From NCBI GenBank assembly GCA_002427755.1, contig DIYO01000009.1:747296-811295 (forward strand): a DNA stretch of 64,000 nt, read 5' to 3'. A program made the translations under genes and the position numbers. This stretch comes from Roseivirga sp. UBA6052 (lineage in GTDB: Bacteria; Bacteroidota; Bacteroidia; Cytophagales; Cyclobacteriaceae). The notes under the pieces are model-generated. The model was not told where the DNA came from and made no database searches. It was given only the letters and a program-made list of their open reading frames with translations. Each line of letters begins with the position of its first letter. Within the stretch, counting starts at the first letter, position 1. Below are positions 8,467 through 17,597 of this stretch, piece after piece.

Positions 8467-9581
8467 TCAAAAGGTTGACCATGTGTCTGTTTCATGATGG
8501 CTTTGGCGATGAACTTTGAGTTTTGCATCAAGCTCACCGTCAATTCAGAAGTTATTTTAGACCCGAACAATTTTTGTGTTTGTCTGCCTACCCAAAGCCT
8601 TTTTGCAAAGAGCTGTTGCCATTGATTGGAATATTTCTTCTCAAGTGTATCTCTGTCTAGGCTGCCTTTTTTGTAGTGATCCAAGATACACTCGCTCACT
8701 ATTTTGGCCGCGTGAATCGCTAGTGCCATTCCATTTCCACATAAGGGGGTAATCAAGCCAGCAGAATCTCCCGCCATCAGAATGTGGTTTTCAACAGCTG
8801 TTTTTGGAGCGAAAGTAAACTCGTTTATGACTTCCGGTTTTTCGAAAATCATTTCAGAGTTCTCAAATATGTCTTTCAGGTGAGGGTTTCGCTTAACAGT
8901 TGCTGCCTCCATGGCTTCCAAGTTTCCATATTGGCGAAGGTCTGCCCTACTGCCTAAGTAGCACAGGTTGTATTTGTCTGATTCAATTGCACTTATACCA
9001 CAATAACCATTTTCGAAATTGTGTAGCGCAATTTTGTCAATGGGAAAATCTGTTTTTATATGCCTTTTAACGCCAATAAAAGGCGCTCTTTTAGAGGTGA
9101 ATGAGCGCTTTAACGATTTGTCGAGGTTTGCATTTTTTCCATAAGCACCAATGACAATTTTGGCCTCTATTTCTTCCCCATTGTTAAGTTTTAGTGTGAA
9201 AGAATCTTCATGAAACACAGCATCACTTACGGTGGTTTTCTCTCTCACATCAACTCCTTCTTGTTTGGCTATAGAAGCTAAGTGTTCGTCTAATACATAT
9301 CTGCTAATACCAAACCCTCCAAGATCTAGAGGTAATGAGAGACTTTTGCCTTTGATAGAGGTAAACTCGAATTGGGTTATTTTAGATGTCTCTATGTGAT
9401 CTGGTAAAAGTTGGTGTGATTCTAGAAAAGGCCTGACTTCATTTGAGATATATTCACCGCAAACCCTATGGAAAGGGTAAGTTTTCTTTTCAATAAGAGT
9501 CACCTCTAATCCATTGCGATTTAGTAAGATAGCTGACACCAAACCGGCTAGTCCACCCCCTATAACTACTATCTCTTTCAA
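8463..9581 (-). CDS. FAD-dependent oxidoreductase (geranylgeranyl reductase/monooxygenase type)
   Basis: Flavoprotein of the geranylgeranyl-reductase/aromatic-hydroxylase superfamily. The N-terminal Rossmann motif GGGLAGLVSA is followed by the arginine-cysteine signature RVCGEYIS, which is typical of this group. The second FAD motif is AGDSAGLITPLCGNGMALAIHAA near residue 275. These enzymes reduce isoprenoid double bonds or hydroxylate aromatic rings; both fit a locus with a polyketide synthase and a UbiA prenyltransferase. The start is best placed at TTG 9581 (MKEIVVIGG), directly before the first beta strand; a GTG at 9614 would add eleven unconserved residues. The reaction is inferred from family and context only. 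Confidence 0.85.
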   Translation of the reverse strand: MKEIVVIGGGLAGLVSAILLNRNGLEVTLIEKKTYPFHRVCGEYISNEVRPFLESHQLLPDHIETSKITQFEFTSIKGKSLSLPLDLGGFGISRYVLDEHLASIAKQEGVDVREKTTVSDAVFHEDSFTLKLNNGEEIEAKIVIGAYGKNANLDKSLKRSFTSKRAPFIGVKRHIKTDFPIDKIALHNFENGYCGISAIESDKYNLCYLGSRADLRQYGNLEAMEAATVKRNPHLKDIFENSEMIFEKPEVINEFTFAPKTAVENHILMAGDSAGLITPLCGNGMALAIHAAKIVSECILDHYKKGSLDRDTLEKKYSNQWQQLFAKRLWVGRQTQKLFGSKITSELTVSLMQNSKFIAKAIMKQTHGQPFD

Positions 9582-9698
9582 AACATTAACCCCTTTAGAC
9601 AAGCCATAAACCACTCAAATAAAAGCAAAAAATCAGCATGTATTTTGAATTATGTTTATGGGCTTTTTGAAATCACAATTTCAATAAAACTAAAACCA

Positions 9699-12203
9699 AT
9701 GAATTTACTAAAACAAAGATCTAAAGGTCTTTTGATGATGCTGTTGGCTGCCGGCTTTTTATTAGTTGGCTTTAATGCTGAGGCACAGAAAAAGAACCGT
9801 AAGAACAAAAAGCAGGAGGAAACTAAAACTGCCGCTCCAGCACCTAAAAGACCTGCTCCTAAAAAGGGAGGTATTCAACCTTTTGATAAGGTAATTACCA
9901 AAGAAGCCAAAACGGACGAAGGTTTATTTGACGTACACAAGATTGATTCGAAATACTTCTTCGAAATCCCTAACGATTTGTTAGGCAGAGACATGTTAAT
10001 GGTTACTAGAATTGCGAAAACCGCATCAACAATCGGTTTTGGCGGAGGTAAAACCAACACTCAAATGCTTCGTTGGGAGCGCGTTCAGGATAAGATCTTG
10101 TTAAAGATTATTTCAACAGTAGTTACTGCAGATCCTGAAGCGCCAATTGCCGAGGCTGTAGAAAATTCTAACCTAGCACCAATTTTGGCTTCATTCCCAA
10201 TTAAGGCCCTTTCTAAAGATTCTTCTGGGGTAGTAATTGAAGCAACACCAATGCTAATAAAAGATGTTAAGCCTTTGGGCTTCCCTCAAAATAGAAGAAC
10301 TGCTTACAGAGTAACTCGATTAGACAACGAAAGATCCTATGTAAATAGAGTTAGCAGCTACCCTGAGAATATTGAGCTGAGACATGTGAAAACATATTTC
10401 GCAGGTCAGTCTCCTTCAAGTAGAGCTGACGGTTCAATAACTGTTGAAATGAGTAATTCAATGATTCTTCTACCTGAGAAGCCAATGATGAGAAGACTTT
10501 TCGATGAAAGAGTAGGTTGGTTCGGAAGATCTACAACAGATTACAGTGATCCTGCACAACAGTCTAAGGTAATCAGATACCTTGACAGATGGAGACTTGA
10601 AGTGAGAGATGAGGATATCGAGAAGTTTAAGAGAGGGGAACTAGTAGTACCTAAGAAACAGATTGTTTATTACATCGATAGAGCTACACCTAAGAAATGG
10701 GTAAAAGCGATTAAAGATGGTGTAGAAGACTGGCAAGTAGCATTTGAAGCAGCAGGCTTCAAAGATGCCATAATTGCTAAGGAGGCACCTACCCCTGAAG
10801 AAGATCCTGATTGGAGTCCTGAAGATGTTAGATATTCAACAGTTAGATACTTGGCTTCTCCTATTCCAAATGCTAATGGTCCTCACGTATCAGACCCACG
10901 TTCAGGAGAAATCTTGGAGAGTGATATCAACTGGTACCACAATGTAATGACCCTGTTGAGAAGATGGTTCTTTGTTCAGACTGCAGGTATTAACCCCAAT
11001 GCACAAAGCCCTGAATTCAAAGATGAGGTGATGTCTCGATTGATCAGATTCGTGTCGTCTCACGAAGTAGGACACACTTTAGGTCTTCCTCACAACTTTG
11101 CTTCTAGTAATGCATACCCGGTAGATTCATTAAGATCTGCTTCGTTTACTCAGAGAATGGGTACAGCTCCTTCTATTATGGATTATGCACGATTCAATTA
11201 TATCGCACAACCTGGAGACAAAGGTGTTTCTTTAATGCCTGATGTAGGTGAGTATGATAAGTATTCAATTGCTTGGGGTTACAGACCAATTTTAGATGCT
11301 AAAACCCCTGAGGAAGAACTACCAACCTTAAGAAAATGGATTGCTGATAAGAATGGTGACCCACTTTACAGATTCGGTAGACAAGGTAACCCAAATGACT
11401 ACACAGCTCAAAGTGAAGATTTGGGAGATGATGCGATGAAGGCTAGTCAATACGGTATTAAAAACCTTAAGACAATCATGAACAATCTTCAAGATTGGAC
11501 ATATGTCGAAGGATCTGACTTCAGAGAGTTGGAAGAGATGTACGGTGAAGTAAGATCGCAGTTTAATAGATATATGGGCCATGTTGGTCGTTATGTAGGT
11601 GGTGTTAAAGAGGAGTATAAGAATATCGATCAAGAAGGTGCGGTTTATACGCATGCTCCTAAGGCTAAGCAAAAAGAAGCAGTTCTGTTTCTGAACGATA
11701 ATTTGTTTACTACGCCAAAATGGATGCTTGATCAAGAAATCTTAGGTAAGCTTCAGGATTATGGTGCTGTAGAAACAATGAGATCTCTTCAAGTAAGGTC
11801 TTTGAATGGTTTACTAGAGTGGAGAAAACTTGGAAGAGTAATCGAGAATGAGGCCATGAATGGTGATGAGGCTTATGGAATCTTGGAGTTGTTCTCCGAT
11901 GTGAGAAACGGCATTTGGTCTGAGCTATCCAGAGGAAGAACTATAGATACATACAGAAGAAACCTTCAAAGAGCGCATATAGAAAGACTTGAGACTATGT
12001 TAACTGGTGAGTTGACACCATCAAGATTTGGTGGAGCAAGTATTGACGCTAGCCAATCAGACATCAGATCTGTTGCTAGAGCTGAATTGAAAACACTTCA
12101 ATCAAGAGTAAGAGCAGCAATTCCTAGAACTTCTGATAGAATGTCTAAGATTCACTTAGAAGACGCATTAGTAAGAATAAATGATCTATTAGATCCTAAA
12201 TAA
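9699..12203 (+). CDS. Zinc-dependent metalloprotease (DUF5117/DUF5118 type), secreted
   Basis: Large exported metallopeptidase of 834 residues. The start is ATG 9699 (MNLLKQRSKG), which yields a normal signal peptide ending NAEAQ; the frame is open 54 bp further upstream but that would spoil the signal. A lysine- and proline-rich linker (about 30-60) precedes the body. The zinc site H455-E-V-G-H459-T-L-G-L-P-H465 is an extended HExxHxxGxxH metzincin-type motif, and SIMDYARFNY about 35 residues later is the Met-turn region. The layout matches a Bacteroidota family annotated as DUF5117/DUF5118 zinc-dependent metalloproteases, which are periplasmic or outer-membrane associated and of unknown substrate. 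It has its own strong terminator downstream. Confidence 0.92.
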   Translation: MNLLKQRSKGLLMMLLAAGFLLVGFNAEAQKKNRKNKKQEETKTAAPAPKRPAPKKGGIQPFDKVITKEAKTDEGLFDVHKIDSKYFFEIPNDLLGRDMLMVTRIAKTASTIGFGGGKTNTQMLRWERVQDKILLKIISTVVTADPEAPIAEAVENSNLAPILASFPIKALSKDSSGVVIEATPMLIKDVKPLGFPQNRRTAYRVTRLDNERSYVNRVSSYPENIELRHVKTYFAGQSPSSRADGSITVEMSNSMILLPEKPMMRRLFDERVGWFGRSTTDYSDPAQQSKVIRYLDRWRLEVRDEDIEKFKRGELVVPKKQIVYYIDRATPKKWVKAIKDGVEDWQVAFEAAGFKDAIIAKEAPTPEEDPDWSPEDVRYSTVRYLASPIPNANGPHVSDPRSGEILESDINWYHNVMTLLRRWFFVQTAGINPNAQSPEFKDEVMSRLIRFVSSHEVGHTLGLPHNFASSNAYPVDSLRSASFTQRMGTAPSIMDYARFNYIAQPGDKGVSLMPDVGEYDKYSIAWGYRPILDAKTPEEELPTLRKWIADKNGDPLYRFGRQGNPNDYTAQSEDLGDDAMKASQYGIKNLKTIMNNLQDWTYVEGSDFRELEEMYGEVRSQFNRYMGHVGRYVGGVKEEYKNIDQEGAVYTHAPKAKQKEAVLFLNDNLFTTPKWMLDQEILGKLQDYGAVETMRSLQVRSLNGLLEWRKLGRVIENEAMNGDEAYGILELFSDVRNGIWSELSRGRTIDTYRRNLQRAHIERLETMLTGELTPSRFGGASIDASQSDIRSVARAELKTLQSRVRAAIPRTSDRMSKIHLEDALVRINDLLDPK

Positions 12204-12223
12204 TAAGTAAAGTAGAGTGTAAT

Positions 12224-12260
12224 AGAAAAAGAGGGCCGTCAGTTTTGATGGCCCTTTTTC
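12224..12260. terminator. Bidirectional intrinsic terminator
   Basis: Nine-base-pair stem 12233-12241 with 12246-12254 (one G-U pair), a GTTT loop, an A-rich 5' arm (12224-12232) and a T5 run at 12255-12259. It lies between two converging genes and can stop transcription from both sides. It is the only convergent junction in the window with a spaced terminator. Confidence 0.9.
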
Positions 12261-13498
12261 TATACGAGTTTTTTAAGCTTGATTACTTTTTTGAACAACT
12301 CATTGTTGCGCTGGATAATAATGGTGAGTTTCTTTCCTGCAGGACCTCGAAGTATGGCGTTTATCTCTGAAAATGTATAGAAGAAGATTGGCTTTCCATC
12401 AATAGAAATGATTTCGTCACCTGCCTCTAATCCAGCAGTCTCAGAAGGAGAGTTTTCAACGATTTCTGTAATAAAGTAGTTGTTCAACTCCTTACCAATT
12501 GCGGCAAAAGAAAAACCAGCTCGATTGAACGTAAAAGGCTCGCTGTAAAACCTATTAGGTCTCAAATAAATCTTCTCATTAAAGTAGTCGAAAATGATAT
12601 TGAACCTACTCAGAATATCAGAACCAAGTGTTCCGTGTCTTACAATCCTATTGTTGCCATCTCCTATATTCTTTTTGATTTCCCAATCTTTAGGAAAGGA
12701 GCTTACCACTTTGGTGAACTTGAATTTATTGGAGAGTTTGATTCTCTGAATCCTACCAGTAGCACCATCTAAATTGCCCACAACACTGCTACCTAATGTT
12801 TGCTTAACGGTCTTTTCAGGAAAGTCTATAAAGTCATGGTTTTCGTAATCTAAGAATAGCGGGCTGCTCGCACCTGAATCAACTAGCAGGTTTAGGGTAA
12901 CTTCTTTCTTCTTTTTTTGCTTAAGTTTTACTTGAATAAATGGTCTAAAATCATCTAAGATTATGTCTAGACTCTTAAATCCTTTAGGAGCACTGAATGA
13001 GTCTGGTTCATACAGTCTAAGCTTTTCATTTTCATAGTCTACCTCCACTATAAAACGACTAAAGAGTTCTGACCCTAATAAACCGTGTGCTTCAACACCT
13101 AATGCATTTCTTATATCAAGATCATTTTCTTGAAAGACAAGCATTGTTTGAGAGCTGCCTTTGATACCTGTTAACTCAATTTTTAAATCATTGGCAACTA
13201 GTAAATCTGTGACCTTATCTCCATCTCTGGCATAAATGGGTATTTGTCTAGCGTTAACAAGATTATTGCTGCCAATTACCCATCTATCGAAGATCATACC
13301 TGACTCTGACCCTGTGTCAAGAATAAAATTGAAAGGCCCTTCTCCATTAAGTTTTATGGGTATTACGATGAGGTTGCTTTCCTCTTTAAAGCTTAACTCA
13401 ACATACTCTTGGTCTGAATTGAAAGAAAAGCCCAAAGGGTTTTGGGCCACCATTGGTAAAGTTAGGATAAAGCCAAAGAAGAGGAGAACTTGACGCAT
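12260..13498 (-). CDS. Secreted retropepsin-like aspartyl protease with C-terminal PDZ domain
   Basis: A 412-residue exported protein with signal peptide MRQVLLFFGFILTLPMVAQ. It contains two aspartyl-protease half-sites, ILDTGSESG (D61) and LVDSGASSP (D207), so both catalytic aspartates of a pepsin/retropepsin-type active site are on one chain. Residues about 325-405 form a PDZ domain (SPSETAGLEAGDEIISIDGKP, then GPAGKKLTIIIQRN). The combination is a known Bacteroidota family of periplasmic proteases whose substrates are unknown. It is the last of a run of minus-strand genes after the SRPBCC protein (59-bp gap) and ends at the shared terminator. Confidence 0.9.
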   Translation of the reverse strand: MRQVLLFFGFILTLPMVAQNPLGFSFNSDQEYVELSFKEESNLIVIPIKLNGEGPFNFILDTGSESGMIFDRWVIGSNNLVNARQIPIYARDGDKVTDLLVANDLKIELTGIKGSSQTMLVFQENDLDIRNALGVEAHGLLGSELFSRFIVEVDYENEKLRLYEPDSFSAPKGFKSLDIILDDFRPFIQVKLKQKKKKEVTLNLLVDSGASSPLFLDYENHDFIDFPEKTVKQTLGSSVVGNLDGATGRIQRIKLSNKFKFTKVVSSFPKDWEIKKNIGDGNNRIVRHGTLGSDILSRFNIIFDYFNEKIYLRPNRFYSEPFTFNRAGFSFAAIGKELNNYFITEIVENSPSETAGLEAGDEIISIDGKPIFFYTFSEINAILRGPAGKKLTIIIQRNNELFKKVIKLKKLV

Positions 13499-13557
13499 AG
13501 CGTATGATTTTTAAGTTGAGTTCGTGCTACTATAACACTAACGGAGTTTGTAAACCC

Positions 13558-13998
13558 TTAGTTATCAGCAAATAGCTTTCTGTAAACAGGTTTTCTGTAA
13601 GCAAACTGAAGATACATTAAAGGATAGAGGAGTATATCAAGTATTCTTGATCCGCTGCTGTATTCAATATCGTCTATGATATCGCTTCCATATGAGTTTT
13701 TTTGAACAATGTGATGATGCCTCCATTTTTTGAAAGGAAATGGTAATTCTTTTCCTATGTCTATAAACTCGAAAATCTTATCATCAGTATGATCATAAGT
13801 AATAAGGCTTACCCAGGTCTGTTTATGCGTAAAAAAGTCTAATTCTAGTTCAACCAGATCGTCCTTTTTAGAGCCGTCAAACCTTTTAACATTTAGCCTT
13901 GGAAAAGGGGGAGCAAGTGCTTTAAACAAGTCAATGTTAAAGCCCTCTTTAACTTTTTGAACAGAAGCATTTACTGGGGTAGAAATCTTTAATTTCAT
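13558..13998 (-). CDS. SRPBCC-fold (START/Bet v1-like) protein
   Basis: A 146-residue soluble protein with the pattern of bacterial SRPBCC ligand-binding proteins: an N-terminal beta strand MKLKISTPVNASVQKV, a short helix pair ending in ALAPPFPRLNVKRFDG, a sheet, and a C-terminal amphipathic helix (SSGSRILDILLYPLMYLQFAYRKP). KWRHHHIV is a conserved strand in this subgroup. The ligand is unknown. No signal peptide is present. The gene lies in a same-strand row with the protease downstream and the TPR/sigma pair upstream, with gaps of 59 and 35 bp, so co-transcription is possible. Confidence 0.7.
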   Translation of the reverse strand: MKLKISTPVNASVQKVKEGFNIDLFKALAPPFPRLNVKRFDGSKKDDLVELELDFFTHKQTWVSLITYDHTDDKIFEFIDIGKELPFPFKKWRHHHIVQKNSYGSDIIDDIEYSSGSRILDILLYPLMYLQFAYRKPVYRKLFADN

Positions 13999-14033
13999 AC
14001 CCTTAGTAACATAGGTTTAAGCTTGTTGTTACA

Positions 14034-15008
14034 TTATTTGTCAATAACACCTATCCCTATAGCATTGTCTTCGGTTATTTCCTCAAGTGTAAGATAATTT
14101 ACCATATCTCCTACCTTTAAGGTTTCTATAGGCTTTATAAGAAAGAACTCATAGCTGTTGCGTGTAGTCAAGTCGCTAATTATACCCTTTTGGTAACTAG
14201 GGCTATATGAGTTTCCGCTAAGGCTGTCTTTTTCAAAAACGATACTTTCAATCAATCCTACAGATACACTTTGACTTGGAAGGATATCAAGCCTTTCCAG
14301 TATCTCAGTTGTTTCATATTTACTTTCCTTTTCAACAGATAGACTGTAAAATGAACTGGCTGCTTCAACTTTTTTGTCAGACGCTAGATAACTGAGGCCG
14401 CTATACCAGAGGGCGGTACTTCGATATTCTGGAAACTGATTATAAAGAATGTTGAACTGGTCTACTGCTATTTGATAATTTCCTATTTCAATAGCGCTGA
14501 GCCCCCCTAAAATATAGTGCTCTGCCTTTTGAGATGTGCTTGCTACTTCTAAGAAGCTTTGGCTGGCAAGCTTAAAATTACCTGATTGATAGGCCAGTAA
14601 CGCTGCTCCCTCTAAAGACCCTTGTGTGATGCTTGGTGATTCAATGATGTCTTCAATGGATAACGTTTTGTAATAAGAATTGAAAACCTCAAGGTTGGAA
14701 ACGGTAGGCTTTTGAACGTAGATATAGACAAAAGCCAATGACAAGATAGCAACAAGGGAGATGATGATAACAGGAATGGAGGTACTGCGTTTTGGCTTAC
14801 GACTTTTTTCAATTCCAGCTTCAATTTGGTCTAGTTGTTCTCTGATTTCTACACGTGCATTATATCGAACAGCATACCTAATCTCTTTCAGACGTTGAAA
14901 CTCCTTGTTGAATTCAGGATCATTATTGAGCTGATTTTTGAATTCTTGGAGCTCCTTTTCGCGGAGCTTGTTTTGTAGGTATAAATCAAATAATTCAGAT
15001 TTCTTCAT
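14034..15008 (-). CDS. Membrane-anchored TPR-like protein, partner of the adjacent sigma factor
   Basis: A 324-residue protein with a charged cytoplasmic N-terminal part (about 1-75, KLREKELQEFKNQL-type helix resembling anti-sigma anchors), a single membrane helix (about 77-99, IPVIIISLVAILSLAFVYIYV) and an extracytoplasmic region with tetratricopeptide-like helices (AALLAYQSGNFKLASQSFLEVA; GNYQIAVDQFNILYNQFPE). Its start overlaps the end of the sigma-factor gene by 14 bp. The position and architecture suggest an anti-sigma-like sensor, but there is no zinc-binding HxxxCxxC motif, so this role is inference. Confidence 0.7.
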   Translation of the reverse strand: MKKSELFDLYLQNKLREKELQEFKNQLNNDPEFNKEFQRLKEIRYAVRYNARVEIREQLDQIEAGIEKSRKPKRSTSIPVIIISLVAILSLAFVYIYVQKPTVSNLEVFNSYYKTLSIEDIIESPSITQGSLEGAALLAYQSGNFKLASQSFLEVASTSQKAEHYILGGLSAIEIGNYQIAVDQFNILYNQFPEYRSTALWYSGLSYLASDKKVEAASSFYSLSVEKESKYETTEILERLDILPSQSVSVGLIESIVFEKDSLSGNSYSPSYQKGIISDLTTRNSYEFFLIKPIETLKVGDMVNYLTLEEITEDNAIGIGVIDK

Positions 15009-15537
15009 TCGCTACCCTCAAAAGTTTATTAATTCTCCTAACACACTTCTCTTTCAACTCGTCTACTGCGTTTGCGTTTTTGTATTCTAGATTCTGGGCT
15101 ATCCTTTCCTTTGAATAGCTATTAAAGTAGTAAAATCTAAGTAGGTCTTTACAAGGGTAGCCTTGTATAGAAACGAGCTTTTTCAGTTTATCTAATCGTT
15201 GTTTTTTATCTAGCTGATCCTCCAAAGCTTCTTCTTCTAGTTCTGCTTGGTAAGAAAGGTTAGTTCGAGTTTTCGAATCAGATAATATTTTATTCTTTGC
15301 AACTGAAAGTAAATATAACCGCACCTCGCTTTCCTTTTCCAAGACGCTCGTTTCTTCGAATAGTGCTTCGTAGAAAGATGCTATAGCGTATTTATAGATT
15401 TCCACAGCAAGATCCATGTCTTTTTTGTGTGAAGTATTCATCCAACTCATAAATGTTGGACGAAAGTGTATGTATACAGCATCAAGTTTAGAAAGGTCTC
15501 CTTCCTTTAAATCCCCAATAGCATTTACAATGTTCAT
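14995..15537 (-). CDS. RNA polymerase sigma-70 family factor, ECF-like and divergent
   Basis: A 180-residue protein with a sigma region-2-like segment (about 45-95; YAIASFYEALFE, then VRLYLLSVAKNKIL, which matches the helix that binds core polymerase and the -10 element) and a region-4-like helix-turn-helix (about 125-175; LLRFYYFNSYSKERIAQNLEYKNANAV, then KCVRRINKLL). Region 2 is poorly conserved, typical of the Bacteroidota sigma factors paired with a TPR membrane protein. It overlaps the downstream partner gene by 14 bp. The 210-bp region upstream is shared with a divergent response regulator gene. Confidence 0.8.
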   Translation of the reverse strand: MNIVNAIGDLKEGDLSKLDAVYIHFRPTFMSWMNTSHKKDMDLAVEIYKYAIASFYEALFEETSVLEKESEVRLYLLSVAKNKILSDSKTRTNLSYQAELEEEALEDQLDKKQRLDKLKKLVSIQGYPCKDLLRFYYFNSYSKERIAQNLEYKNANAVDELKEKCVRRINKLLRVANEEI

Positions 15538-15747
15538 TCACACAGTTTTTTGTTAGTTCAAAAAGATAGCAAATTGAATTCGAAATTATGGGTTACTAAT
15601 ACATATCGACAGGAAAAGTCAAAATCATACTATTTCGTAGCTGAATAGTAATAAAATTAGACTCTGTTTATCTCAGAATTTCGATTTATCCGTCAAAAAT
15701 GTTCAAAAGTCTGTTTAAATCGCTATTATTCGTTTCACATTTGACTA

Positions 15748-16248
15748 ATGGGGGCTAAATCTTACTTCTTACTTGATGACAAAATTCTTCCAATGGATGC
15801 GGAAGAGCAGGTAAAAGCGACTGCACAAGAGGTTGCAGAAGGAGACATTTTAGCAGGCAAAAAGATCCTAGTCATAGACGATAATCCAATTAACTTAATT
15901 GTTGCGGAAAAGACACTCAAAAAGTTTGGAGGCAAATCAATTAAGGCACTTTCTGCAAAAGAAGGTATTCAAAAGTTCATAGCTAATTCCGTAGACATTG
16001 TTCTTATGGATTTGCATATGCCGAGTATTGACGGTTTTGAAGCAACAGCCATGCTAAGGGAAACAAAGAAGTTTAAATCTGACCCAATAAAGATCTTAGC
16101 ATATACCACATATTCTCACGATGAAGTGAAGGATAAAATGACTGAGTTTAAAATGGACGGATACATCGGTAAACCATTTACTCAAGATCAAGTTTTAGAG
16201 ACAATTATCAAATTATTGGCTCTAGACGATACTTCTGAAGCTAAATAA
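15748..16248 (+). CDS. Single-domain response regulator (CheY-like receiver)
   Basis: A 166-residue protein with an approximately 40-residue N-terminal extension, then one receiver domain. The acidic pair is in VIDDNPIN, the phospho-acceptor aspartate in LMDLHMPSIDG, the switch threonine in AYTTYS and the conserved lysine in IGKPF. There is no output domain, so it signals through protein contacts, as in phosphorelays fed by hybrid kinases. The sequence around the acceptor (DLHMP) is like hybrid-kinase receivers. No kinase is adjacent. The start at ATG 15748 is the longest; a second ATG at 15793 (MDAEEQV) is also possible. Confidence 0.88.
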   Translation: MGAKSYFLLDDKILPMDAEEQVKATAQEVAEGDILAGKKILVIDDNPINLIVAEKTLKKFGGKSIKALSAKEGIQKFIANSVDIVLMDLHMPSIDGFEATAMLRETKKFKSDPIKILAYTTYSHDEVKDKMTEFKMDGYIGKPFTQDQVLETIIKLLALDDTSEAK

Positions 16249-16302
16249 TTCAGCGTCTTCACTTTACTGACATTTAGATTTAGGTAATTCATTAGCCATC
16301 AT

Positions 16303-16310
16303 TATTTTTG
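16303..16310 (+). promoter_or_regulatory. Candidate Bacteroidota -7 promoter element for glyA
   Basis: TATTTTTG matches the TAnnTTTG -7 consensus of Bacteroidota sigma-A promoters and ends 15 bp before the glyA ATG. A good -33 TTTG is not evident (TTTAG lies near the expected place), so the call is tentative. Confidence 0.4.
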
Positions 16311-16325
16311 GCAAAAATTTAGTCC

Positions 16326-17597
16326 ATGCAACATGATCAATTAGTCTTTGACCTAATAGAAAAGGAAAAGAAAAGACAAACAGAAGGAATTGAGCTAATA
16401 GCTTCTGAAAACTATGCTTCACCATCAGTTATGCAGGCATCAGGCTCTGTCTTAACCAATAAATATGCAGAAGGCCTTCCGGGTAAGAGGTATTATGGAG
16501 GCTGCGAAGTTGTTGATGAGATTGAGAATTTAGCCATTGCTAGGATTAAAGAGCTTTTTGGAGCTGAATGGGCAAACGTTCAACCACATTCTGGTGCCCA
16601 AGCCAATTCCGCAGTTATGCTTGCGTGCTTAAATGCCGGTGACAAAATTTTAGGTTTTGACTTGGCGCATGGTGGACACTTGACCCATGGTTCTCCAGTG
16701 AACTTTTCAGGGAAGCTATATCAGCCTTTTTTCTATGGGGTTGAAAAGGAAACAGGACTAATTGATTGGAACAAGGTAGAGGATACTGCCAAAAAGGAAA
16801 AGCCACAGATGATCATTTGTGGTGCGTCAGCATATAGTAGAGATTGGGACTATGCTAAGCTTAGAGAAATTGCTGATTCTGTAGGAGCTATTTTACTAGC
16901 AGATATTTCGCACCCTTCTGGATTAATTGCGCGAGGACTGCTGAATGATCCACTTGAACACTGTCATATTGTTACCACTACAACTCATAAAACTTTGAGA
17001 GGGCCTCGTGGAGGTCTGATTATGATGGGTGAAGATTTTGAAAACCCTTGGGGTCATAAGACTATGAAAGGTCAGGTAAAAATGATGTCTCAGGTACTTG
17101 ACGGTGGCGTATTCCCAGGAACCCAAGGTGGACCTTTAGAACACATTATTGCGGCTAAGGCAGTAGCATTTGGAGAAGCACTTACTGATGACTATATGAA
17201 CTATATAGTACAGGTAAAGAAGAATGCTGCGGTTATGGCCAAAGCTTTTGTTGATAAGGGGTACGACCTGATTTCCGGAGGTACAGATAATCACCTTATG
17301 CTGATTGACCTTAATAACAAAGGAGTTACAGGTAAGCTTGCTGAAAAGGCATTGGGGGAAGCAGATATAACAATCAATAAAAACATGGTACCATTCGATC
17401 AGAGGTCACCTTTTGTAACTTCAGGAATGAGAGTAGGTACTGCAGCTATTACTACAAGAGGTTTGGTTGAAGATGATATGTTAAGAATTGTTGATCTTAT
17501 TGATAAAGTAATTCAAGACCCTGAGAACGAATCAAGTTTAAGTTCCGTTAGGTCAGAAATAAACGAGTGGATGGTAAACTTCCCTTTATTCAAATAA
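16326..17597 (+). CDS. glyA: Serine hydroxymethyltransferase
   Basis: PLP enzyme that interconverts serine plus tetrahydrofolate with glycine plus methylene-tetrahydrofolate, the main one-carbon source. The 423 residues match the usual length of 415-430. Signatures are ELIASENYAS near the N-terminus, the HSGAQAN segment, and TTTTHKTLRGPRGG (about 216-229), whose lysine forms the Schiff base. The C-terminal MRVGTAAITTRG is also conserved. tatC begins directly after the stop codon, and rpiB overlaps tatC, so glyA-tatC-rpiB is an apparent operon. Confidence 0.97.
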   Translation: MQHDQLVFDLIEKEKKRQTEGIELIASENYASPSVMQASGSVLTNKYAEGLPGKRYYGGCEVVDEIENLAIARIKELFGAEWANVQPHSGAQANSAVMLACLNAGDKILGFDLAHGGHLTHGSPVNFSGKLYQPFFYGVEKETGLIDWNKVEDTAKKEKPQMIICGASAYSRDWDYAKLREIADSVGAILLADISHPSGLIARGLLNDPLEHCHIVTTTTHKTLRGPRGGLIMMGEDFENPWGHKTMKGQVKMMSQVLDGGVFPGTQGGPLEHIIAAKAVAFGEALTDDYMNYIVQVKKNAAVMAKAFVDKGYDLISGGTDNHLMLIDLNNKGVTGKLAEKALGEADITINKNMVPFDQRSPFVTSGMRVGTAAITTRGLVEDDMLRIVDLIDKVIQDPENESSLSSVRSEINEWMVNFPLFK

